Source: Opitutia bacterium (GTDB lineage Bacteria; Verrucomicrobiota; Verrucomicrobiia; Opitutales; UBA953). Taken from it: DNA of 20,298 bases. The notes below the pieces were generated by a model. That model saw only the letters and a list, made by a program, of their open reading frames with translations. It did not search any database and had not been told where the DNA came from. Within the stretch, counting starts at the first letter, position 1, and the number at the start of each line of letters is the position of its first letter. This document shows positions 15,206 through 20,298 of this stretch, piece after piece. The stretch lies in assembly GCA_947460445.1 (NCBI GenBank), contig CANHHS010000012.1:1-20298 (forward strand), written 5' to 3'. Both the position numbers and the translations under genes were made by a program.

Positions 15206-15838
15206 ATGAAACTCCAACTCATCGGTAAAAAAATCGGTATGACCCAAGTCTATGACAAGGACAGTAACCTTGTCCCTGTCACTGTGGTCCAAGCTGGTCC
15301 TTGCCCAGTCATTCAGGTGAAGACACCAGACTCGGATGGTTACCACGCAGTGCAAATCGCTTTCGGCCCACAAAAGGCTCACCGTCTCTCGGATCCTGAG
15401 ATTGGCCACTTAAAGAAAGCTAACGTTGAGCCGCACACGCATCTCCGTGAAATCCGTTTCGAAAAAGATGCGGGTCTCAAGGTTGGCGACGTTCTCACTG
15501 TTGAGAAATTTACAGCCGGTCAAATGGTCGATGTCATTGGTACCGTCAAGGGCCGTGGCTTCCAAGGCGTCATGAAGCGCCACGACATGTCTGGCCAGCC
15601 TGACACGCACGGTCACATGATGCACCGCCGCGTGGGTTCGATTGGTATGCGCCAAACGCCCGGTCACGTCTTTAAAGGAAAACGTATGCCTGGTCACATG
15701 GGTAACGTTCGTCGCACGTCACAAAATCTTCGCGTGGTTCAAGTACTCGCGGAGAAAAATCTCCTTCTCATCAAGGGCAGCCTCCCTGGCGCCAACGGCG
15801 AGATCATCCTCGTCCGCCACGCAGTTAAGGCAAAATAA
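15206..15838 (+). CDS. rplC: 50S ribosomal protein L3
   Basis: L3 is an early-binding large-subunit protein whose extended loop reaches toward the peptidyl-transferase centre. The 210 residues match the family. The start MKLQLIGKKIGMTQVY, the central KGRGFQGVMKRH block and RRVGSIGMRQTPGHVFKGKRM are typical. At the site of E. coli Gln150, which PrmB methylates, this protein has histidine (MPGHMGN). Many bacteria share that state, and it argues against this modification here. It follows rpsJ after 140 nt and precedes rplD by 20 nt. The bases before the ATG carry no Shine-Dalgarno motif. Confidence 0.97.
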   Translation: MKLQLIGKKIGMTQVYDKDSNLVPVTVVQAGPCPVIQVKTPDSDGYHAVQIAFGPQKAHRLSDPEIGHLKKANVEPHTHLREIRFEKDAGLKVGDVLTVEKFTAGQMVDVIGTVKGRGFQGVMKRHDMSGQPDTHGHMMHRRVGSIGMRQTPGHVFKGKRMPGHMGNVRRTSQNLRVVQVLAEKNLLLIKGSLPGANGEIILVRHAVKAK

Positions 15839-15858
15839 ACCCGAAAGAATAAACGCAC

Positions 15859-16485
15859 ATGAAGCTCAAGTTCCATAATGCCGACGGTTCTCCTGCTGGA
15901 GAGCGCGAGTTCGCTATTCCTGCTTTCGAAGGCGACACCTACGTCGCATTGCTCAAGCAGGCAGTCGTTGGCTACCAAGCGAATCGCCGCCAAGGCACTT
16001 CGAAGACCAAGAACTACGGCGAAGTCGCTGGTTCTGGTAAGAAAATTATCCCTCAAAAAGGTTCCGGTGGTGCCCGTCACGGCGACAAGCGCGCTCCTCA
16101 ACTCTACAAGGGTGGCGTGGTCTTCGGTCCTCGTCCTCGTGATTGGTCGAAAGATATCCCCGTCACTCAGCGCCGCAAAGCGCTCGGTCGCGCCCTCTTC
16201 GATCTCGCAACTGCTGGCGGACTTTCTGTCATCGAGCGCTTCGAAGTTTCCAAGCCGAAGACCAAGATCTTCAGCGGCATTCTCAATAAAGTGAATCCTG
16301 CTGCCCGTAAGCTTCTCCTCGTCGATGCGAGCTGGTCCGAGCCTGTGCGTAAAGCTAGCCGCAATATCGCCCGGGCGAAGTTCTCGAATTCCACTAACCT
16401 CAACGCCCTCGACTTGGTTCGCCACGGTCAGGTTGTGATCACTGAGCAGGCTCTGCTGCAGGTCATCGCTCGTGCCACTAACTAA
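15859..16485 (+). CDS. rplD: 50S ribosomal protein L4
   Basis: L4 binds 23S rRNA early in assembly, and its long loop lines the nascent-peptide exit tunnel next to L22. The 208 residues fit the family. The tunnel loop is seen as RRQGTSKTKNYGEVAGSG and PQKGSGGARHGDKRAPQ (about 44-80), followed by GGVVFGPRPRDW. In E. coli L4 also represses the S10 operon through the leader before rpsJ. Here no such leader exists, because rpsJ follows fusA by 13 nt; the only sizeable spacer is the one before rplC. rplW follows after 8 nt. Confidence 0.97.
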   Translation: MKLKFHNADGSPAGEREFAIPAFEGDTYVALLKQAVVGYQANRRQGTSKTKNYGEVAGSGKKIIPQKGSGGARHGDKRAPQLYKGGVVFGPRPRDWSKDIPVTQRRKALGRALFDLATAGGLSVIERFEVSKPKTKIFSGILNKVNPAARKLLLVDASWSEPVRKASRNIARAKFSNSTNLNALDLVRHGQVVITEQALLQVIARATN

Positions 16486-16493
16486 TTAACGTC

Positions 16494-16781
16494 ATGAAGC
16501 CCGCCCCCCAAGTCATCGCACGTCCCGTGCTCACAGAGAAGGCCACTGGCCTCGCTGTCCTTGGCAAGTATGTCTTTGAAATCAAGCCCGGTGCAGATCG
16601 TGCTCAAGTGAAGACAGCCATCGAAGCCACGTTCAAAGTTTCCGTCGAAAAGGTTAACATCCTTATTCGTAAAGGTAAGGTCCGCCGCAGTCGCCTCTCG
16701 GGCGGCAGCGTTTATCGCGAGACCGAACAACACCGCGCCATCGTCACCCTGAAGAAGGGCGACGTCATCTCCTTCGCCTGA
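16494..16781 (+). CDS. rplW: 50S ribosomal protein L23
   Basis: L23 lies at the exit of the peptide tunnel and is the docking point for trigger factor and the signal recognition particle. The 95-residue length is normal. RPVLTEKAT (10-18), YVFEI, the VKTAIEATFKVSVEKVN helix-strand (39-55) and the lysine- and arginine-rich loop after it are standard, and a KKGDVISF C-terminus closes the fold. The glutamate of the trigger-factor site on the family's surface loop (E. coli Glu18) cannot be assigned with certainty without an alignment. It lies 8 nt from both rplD and rplB. Confidence 0.95.
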   Translation: MKPAPQVIARPVLTEKATGLAVLGKYVFEIKPGADRAQVKTAIEATFKVSVEKVNILIRKGKVRRSRLSGGSVYRETEQHRAIVTLKKGDVISFA

Positions 16782-16789
16782 TTGCCACC

Positions 16790-17650
16790 ATGGCTATCAT
16801 TACTACACGCCCTATCACCCCTGGTCAGCGCTTCCTCGTTCGGAATCGCGGAGAAGGGATTCACACCGGTCGCCCCGAGAAGGCACTCGTCGAGAGTGTC
16901 CATCGTGCGAAAGGTCGTAACTGCTACGGACGCATCACTTCGCGTCGTCGCGGTGGAGGCCACAAGCGTCTCTTCCGTAAGATCGACTTCCGTCGTGACC
17001 GTATCGACGTCGTCGCAACCGTCTTACGCCTTGAGTACGATCCTAATCGTACGTCTTACATTGCTCTGCTTCGCTACAGCGACGGTGAGCACGCTTACAT
17101 TCTTGCGCCGAATGGTCTTAAAGTTGGTGACAGCGTCATCAGCACCAACACCGCTCAGGAGAAATTTGCTCCAGGCATGTCACTGCCACTTCGCCTGATT
17201 GCTCCCGCAACCTTTATTCACTCGATCGAGATGCAGCCTGGTAAGGGCGGTCAGCTCGCTCGCGGTGCCGGTGCTTATGCCCAGCTTCTGGGTCTCGAAG
17301 GCGACCGTGCGATCTTGCGCATGCCTTCCGGAGAGCAGCGCTACTTGAATGCTGATTGTCGTGCCACGGTTGGCATCGTCGGCAACATCGAACACCATAA
17401 CCGTTCGCTCGGTAAGGCTGGTCGTAATCGCTGGAAGGGTCGTCGTCCACGTGTTCGTGGTATGGCAATGAATCCTGTCGATCACCCTAACGGTGGTGGA
17501 CAAGGCAAGTCCAAGGGCGGCGGTGGTCGTCAGCACCCTGAGTCACCTTGGGGTCAGCTCGCGAAGCATTTCCCTACGCGCGAGAAGTCCAAGATTTCTA
17601 ACTCCCAAATCATCGTCCGCCGTAATGGCCGGAAGACGAAGAAGGCCTAA
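16790..17650 (+). CDS. rplB: 50S ribosomal protein L2
   Basis: L2 is needed for subunit joining and for peptidyl-transferase centre assembly. The 286 residues are slightly above E. coli L2. The N-terminal SRRRGGGHKRLFRKIDFRR (51-69) and MQPGKGGQLARGAGAYAQ (148-165) are conserved. NPVDHPNGGG (228-237) includes His232, the counterpart of the functionally important E. coli His229. Asn replaces the second histidine of the common HPHGGG form. A glycine-rich stretch (GKSKGGGGRQHP) is about four residues longer than in E. coli. The ATG is preceded by GCCACC, a chance likeness to a eukaryotic Kozak sequence, and there is no Shine-Dalgarno motif. rpsS follows after 19 nt. Confidence 0.97.
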   Translation: MAIITTRPITPGQRFLVRNRGEGIHTGRPEKALVESVHRAKGRNCYGRITSRRRGGGHKRLFRKIDFRRDRIDVVATVLRLEYDPNRTSYIALLRYSDGEHAYILAPNGLKVGDSVISTNTAQEKFAPGMSLPLRLIAPATFIHSIEMQPGKGGQLARGAGAYAQLLGLEGDRAILRMPSGEQRYLNADCRATVGIVGNIEHHNRSLGKAGRNRWKGRRPRVRGMAMNPVDHPNGGGQGKSKGGGGRQHPESPWGQLAKHFPTREKSKISNSQIIVRRNGRKTKKA

Positions 17651-17669
17651 CCTTAACTGATACTCTACG

Positions 17670-17948
17670 ATGTCACGCTCCCGCAAAAAAGGATTCTTCG
17701 TTGATCCGTCCTTGATGACTAAAGTCGAGGTCGCCCAGAAGGCTGGTAACCGTAAGCCGATCAAGACCTGGTCGCGCCGTTCGACAGTTACCCCTGTTTT
17801 CATTGGCGTTAATCTCGAAGTTCATAACGGCAAAACCTTCATCCCGGTGTACGTCACTGAGAATATGGTTGGCCACAAGTTGGGCGAATTCGCACCGACT
17901 CGAACCTTCAAGCAACACACCCAGCCTTCCAAGAAGGTCGAAGCTTAA
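17670..17948 (+). CDS. rpsS: 30S ribosomal protein S19
   Basis: S19 binds 16S rRNA in the head with S13 and contacts the A-site region. The 92 residues match the family. The start MSRSRKKGFFVDPSL is typical. KTWSRRSTVTP (32-42), VHNGKTFIPVYVTENMVGHKLGEF (51-74) and PTRTFKQH (76-83) are the family signature. The TAA stop overlaps the ATG of the next gene by one base (TAATG at 17946-17950), so that non-ribosomal gene is probably translated by ribosomes finishing S19. In most bacteria rplV would follow directly. Confidence 0.97.
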   Translation: MSRSRKKGFFVDPSLMTKVEVAQKAGNRKPIKTWSRRSTVTPVFIGVNLEVHNGKTFIPVYVTENMVGHKLGEFAPTRTFKQHTQPSKKVEA

Positions 17949-18283
17949 TGCGCCTTCTTCCCACAGTCCTTGCGGCTAGTCTCTTCACCGTTCTCGGTGC
18001 AGGAGAGCTCGCGCTTGGTTCTGCGGGATCTCAAGGACGCGCATCGGTTGCATCGATCGTGGCCGGACGTGAGTCTGACCTCGTTAAAGTTCAAGGCGGT
18101 TATGCGGCAGGTTTGCGCCCAGGTATGGTTTGTGCGGTCACTCGCTCAACCGAACCTGTCGCCCAAGTTATCATCGTTGAAGCCGATGCTGAGCGCGCCA
18201 TCGCACTTGTACTTTCCCTCGCACCGTCCGCCGAAATTCTTTCGGGTGACCAAGTCGAAGCCCGTGCCAATTCACGCATCTAA
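17948..18283 (+). CDS. Small signal-peptide protein of unknown function embedded in the S10 operon
   Basis: I do not recognise this 111-residue protein. The N-terminus (MR, then a hydrophobic run LLPTVLAASLFTVLG) looks like a Sec signal peptide or anchor, with cleavage possible around residues 18-26. The rest reads as a small all-beta domain: VASIVAGRESDLVKVQGG, then GLRPGM (55-60), VCAVTR, two further strands, and SGDQVEA (99-105). The G-x-x-x-G-L-x-x-G-M and late G-D-x-V spacing recalls the small beta-barrel domains of envelope proteins such as the FlgT C-terminal domain, but this is likeness only. The ATG overlaps the rpsS TAA by one base and rplV begins 18 nt later, so it is locked into ribosomal protein expression. 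Codon choice matches its neighbours. A competing frame at 17970-18305 is rejected because it is Ser/Pro/Lys-rich without pattern and overlaps the rplV start. Confidence 0.8.
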   Translation: MRLLPTVLAASLFTVLGAGELALGSAGSQGRASVASIVAGRESDLVKVQGGYAAGLRPGMVCAVTRSTEPVAQVIIVEADAERAIALVLSLAPSAEILSGDQVEARANSRI

Positions 18284-18301
18284 CAAGAAAATCGTTATCA
18301 C

Positions 18302-18637
18302 ATGAACGTTCACGCCACTACCCGTTACGCCCGGATGTCCCCTCAGAAGGTCCGCGACGTTGCGCGCCAAATTCAAGGACTCGGAGCTGAAGAAGCCTTA
18401 CAGCTTCTCCGTTTCATTCCACGCAAGTCTGCGCGGATTATTGCAAAGACGTTGGCAAGCGCCATCGCCAATGCCGAGAACAACCACAACTTAAGTTCAG
18501 CCACTTTGATTGTCGCTTCCGCGACTGTGAATCAAGGTCCTGTGATTAAGCGCTCACGTCCAGCTGCACGTGGGTCCGCTCACCCTATTCACCGCTCGAT
18601 GAGCCACGTCAAAGTGGTCCTCGCTGCTAACAAGTAA
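18302..18637 (+). CDS. rplV: 50S ribosomal protein L22
   Basis: L22 binds all domains of 23S rRNA, and its beta-hairpin lines the exit tunnel opposite L4. The 111 residues are typical. RYARMSPQKVRDVARQI (8-24), the SARIIAKTLASAIANAENN helix (43-61) and the hairpin with RSRPAARGSAHPIHRSMSH (84-102) are all present. The tip of the hairpin, a site of macrolide-resistance changes in other species, shows no deletion. It begins 18 nt after the small secreted protein and ends 15 nt before rpsC. The bases before the ATG lack a Shine-Dalgarno motif. Confidence 0.97.
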   Translation: MNVHATTRYARMSPQKVRDVARQIQGLGAEEALQLLRFIPRKSARIIAKTLASAIANAENNHNLSSATLIVASATVNQGPVIKRSRPAARGSAHPIHRSMSHVKVVLAANK

Positions 18638-18652
18638 TCTCTCACTTTACCC

Positions 18653-19291
18653 ATGGGCCAGAAAGTAAATCCAATCGGTTTCCGTCTCGCAGTTCGTCGC
18701 AACTGGGAGTCTCGCTGGTACGCTAACAAGCGCACCTTTGCGGGCCTCTTGCTTGAAGACTATCGGATCCGTGAATTCCTCAAAGAGAAGCTCCGTCAAG
18801 CTTCCGTGCCCCGCATCTTTATTGAGCGCGCTGGCTCGAAAGTTCGCGTCCGTATTTGGACCGCCCGCCCAGGTGTTGTCATTGGCCGCAAGGGCGACGA
18901 ACTCAAAAACCTTCGCGTGGAAATCGCGGAAGTCGCCGGCCGTAAAGAAGCCGACATTACTCTCGAGGTGAATGAAGTTCGCCGTCCTGATCTCGTTGCA
19001 CAGCTTGTCGCTGAGAACGTTGCTCTACAACTTGAGCGCCGCATCTCCTTCCGTCGTGCCATGAAGAAAGTTATTCAGTCAACCATGGCAGCCGGTGCGG
19101 ATGGTATCCGTCTCCGTCTCGGTGGCCGTCTTGGCGGCGCTGAAATTGCCCGCGTGGAATCCGCCCGTGTTGGCCGCGTTCCCCTTCACACCCTTCGCGA
19201 GAACATCGATTACGGTTTCGCAGAAGCACGTACCCTTTATGGCAAGCTCGGCATCAAGTGCTGGATTTGCGCTAAGGACTCCGAATTCTAA
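18653..19291 (+). CDS. rpsC: 30S ribosomal protein S3
   Basis: S3 helps form the mRNA entry channel and the ribosomal helicase with S4 and S5. It has 212 residues, within the family range though shorter than the 233 of E. coli, the loss being in the variable C-terminal tail. The start MGQKVNPIGFRL is invariant. The KH domain carries the G-x-x-G loop GRKG (78-81) in VVIGRKGDELKNL. The C-terminal domain shows GADGIRLRLGGRLGGAEIAR and LRENIDYGFAEA. A pyrimidine-rich stretch, TCTCACTTTACCC, precedes the ATG. rplP follows after 24 nt. Confidence 0.97.
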   Translation: MGQKVNPIGFRLAVRRNWESRWYANKRTFAGLLLEDYRIREFLKEKLRQASVPRIFIERAGSKVRVRIWTARPGVVIGRKGDELKNLRVEIAEVAGRKEADITLEVNEVRRPDLVAQLVAENVALQLERRISFRRAMKKVIQSTMAAGADGIRLRLGGRLGGAEIARVESARVGRVPLHTLRENIDYGFAEARTLYGKLGIKCWICAKDSEF

Positions 19292-19315
19292 TCCACATTC
19301 ATTTCCCCGCCCCTC

Positions 19316-19744
19316 ATGGCTAATCTTCAACCATCCCGCACCGCCTGGCGTAAATTCCGCAAGGGCAAGGTCAAAGGCAATGCGACCTCGTGCAACACTC
19401 TCGCCTTTGGCGACTTCGGCATCCAGTCCCTGGATCGCGGTCGTATCCCTGCAAACCAGATCGAAGCGGCCCGCGTCGCTATTTCCCGCGCCCTCAAGCG
19501 TAAAGGAAAACTCTGGATGCGCGTCTTCCCTCACCGTCCGGTAACCAAGAAACCAGCAGAAGTACGCATGGGTTCTGGTAAGGGTGGGGTAGAGTACTAT
19601 GTCGCGGTTATTAAGCCCGGCACGATGATGTTTGAAGTGGCAGGCGTACCGCTCGCTGTCGCTCGTGAGGCTATGCGCCTTGCCGATACTAAACTACAAG
19701 TCCGTAGTCGCTTCGTTGCCCGCGAAGAACTCGAAAAGTATTGA
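19316..19744 (+). CDS. rplP: 50S ribosomal protein L16
   Basis: L16 is a late-assembling large-subunit protein near the A-site tRNA elbow. The 142 residues are within the usual range. The N-terminus MANLQPSRTAWRKFRKGK diverges a little from the usual MLxPKRxKYRKxxKG form. The core is standard: FGDFGIQSLDRGRIPANQIEAAR, WMRVFPHRPVTKKP, and RMGSGKGGVEYYVA with the arginine that YcfD hydroxylates in E. coli. The final C-terminal helix ends EELEKY. The region before the ATG is CATTTCCCCGCCCCTC, again pyrimidine-rich. rpmC follows after 39 nt. Confidence 0.97.
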   Translation: MANLQPSRTAWRKFRKGKVKGNATSCNTLAFGDFGIQSLDRGRIPANQIEAARVAISRALKRKGKLWMRVFPHRPVTKKPAEVRMGSGKGGVEYYVAVIKPGTMMFEVAGVPLAVAREAMRLADTKLQVRSRFVAREELEKY

Positions 19745-19783
19745 TGCCTTGGGTATCCCCCCCTCATAAACCGACCCTTTTCC

Positions 19784-20005
19784 ATGTCAAAGTTCACTCC
19801 AGGTAAGTCATCCGCAGCCAACGTGTTGCGCCCTCTCGCCAACGCTGAGTTGGAGAAGCGCGTCCGCGAAAACAGCGATGAACTGCTACAACTTCGTCTC
19901 CGCAAGGCTGCTGGATCCGTCGAGAATCCTGCGCGCATTCGCAAGCTCCGCCGGGAAATTGCACGCTGCAAGACCCTCCTCACCCAAAAAACCACTAAGG
20001 CCTAA
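19784..20005 (+). CDS. rpmC: 50S ribosomal protein L29
   Basis: L29 is a small two-helix protein beside L23 at the tunnel exit. The 73 residues show the usual coiled hairpin: the first helix with ANAELEKRVRENSDELLQLR, the conserved K-A-x-G-x-x-E-N-P-x-R-I turn (41-52), and the second helix LRREIARCKTLL. A basic lead of about 17 residues (MSKFTPGKSSAANV) precedes the first helix and is longer than in E. coli (63 residues in total). The position between rplP and rpsQ is the standard order. The ATG follows CCCTTTTCC, without a Shine-Dalgarno motif. Confidence 0.95.
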   Translation: MSKFTPGKSSAANVLRPLANAELEKRVRENSDELLQLRLRKAAGSVENPARIRKLRREIARCKTLLTQKTTKA

Positions 20006-20016
20006 GCCCTTTCCCG

Positions 20017-20298
20017 ATGTCCGATTCCGAATCACGCACTCAACGTAAGACGCTGCAAGGCCTCGTCACCTCCCGCTCGGGAGACAAGACGGTCAAGGTC
20101 GCTTACCTCTATAAGGTTCCTCACCCTTTGTATGGTAAAGAAGTGAAGCGCCGTACCATTCTTCACGCTCACGACGAAGCTAACACCTGTAAGGTTGGCG
20201 ATAAAGTCGAGGTCACCCAAACGCGCCCTCTCTCCAAGATGAAGCGCTGGCGCGTCGTTCGTATTATCGAAACTGCCAAGATCGCTCTTGGCCAGGCC
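20017..20298 (+). CDS. rpsQ: 30S ribosomal protein S17, 3' end beyond the window
   Basis: S17 is a primary 16S rRNA-binding protein with an OB-type beta-barrel. The frame is open from ATG 20017 to the right edge (94 codons) with no stop, so the C-terminus is missing. Visible family marks are RKTLQGLVTSRSGDKTVKV (11-29), HPLYGKEVKRRT (36-47), HAHDEANTCKVGDKVEV and TRPLSKMKRWRVV. Most S17 proteins end within about 80-95 residues, so little is probably lost, although a lineage-specific tail may follow. It begins 11 nt after rpmC, with the pyrimidine-rich CCCTTTCCCG before the ATG. Confidence 0.95.
   Translation, partial: MSDSESRTQRKTLQGLVTSRSGDKTVKVAYLYKVPHPLYGKEVKRRTILHAHDEANTCKVGDKVEVTQTRPLSKMKRWRVVRIIETAKIALGQA

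Noticed and set aside
15739..16425. 228-codon minus-strand open frame across rplC and rplD
   Set aside because: It is antisense to two clear ribosomal protein genes and shows no family motif.
16784..16792. GCCACCATG before rplB resembling a eukaryotic Kozak context
   Set aside because: The gene and cluster are plainly bacterial and the match is short, so chance is the simplest explanation.
17970..18305. Alternative 111-codon plus-strand frame overlapping the small S10-operon protein
   Set aside because: It has no signal peptide or fold pattern, overlaps the rplV start, and its codon use differs from neighbours. The frame starting at 17948 is coupled to rpsS and is more protein-like.

Overview
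The window looks like a chromosomal segment of a Gram-negative bacterium of the PVC group, most probably a verrucomicrobium of the Opitutae type. This placement is inferred from protein style, with no database search. The clues are a UvrA of double length (known to me from Chlamydiae and relatives), a CtaA/CtaB pair of the type I associate with Opitutus-like bacteria, near absence of Shine-Dalgarno motifs, and several Sec-type signal peptides. Base composition and codon use look uniform. I see no mobile element, CRISPR array, rRNA or tRNA.

Left half (1-11470, minus strand): seven genes packed into what looks like one operon. In transcription order they are a secreted TPR-like protein, sufE, a secreted protein resembling a clan CD (gingipain/C25-like) cysteine peptidase, ctaA (heme A synthase), ctaB (heme O synthase), a 5-formyltetrahydrofolate cyclo-ligase gene, and a giant uvrA that runs off the left edge. 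Junctions are 4-nt ATGA overlaps or gaps of 4-9 nt, except 46 nt before uvrA. The set mixes Fe-S/sulfur transfer, heme A supply for a terminal oxidase, folate salvage and nucleotide excision repair. The oxidase itself and the other Suf genes are not in the window.

Middle (11471-11641): a 171-bp divergent intergenic region that must hold promoters for both directions. A 6-bp-stem hairpin lies in the leader on the ribosomal side.

Right half (11642-20298, plus strand): the str and S10 ribosomal clusters joined into one run: rpsL, rpsG, fusA, rpsJ, rplC, rplD, rplW, rplB, rpsS, a small secreted protein, rplV, rpsC, rplP, rpmC, and rpsQ cut by the right edge. Three things stand out. No tuf lies between fusA and rpsJ. 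A 140-nt spacer with a repeated 10-mer separates rpsJ from rplC. A 111-aa signal-peptide protein, whose start codon overlaps the rpsS stop codon, sits between rpsS and rplV where the S10 operon is normally uninterrupted.

The best candidates for something undescribed are the envelope-type small protein inside the S10 operon and the clan CD-like peptidase in the sufE/ctaAB operon. The double-length UvrA is unusual but has known relatives. Nothing in the window looks like a defence or mobile system.
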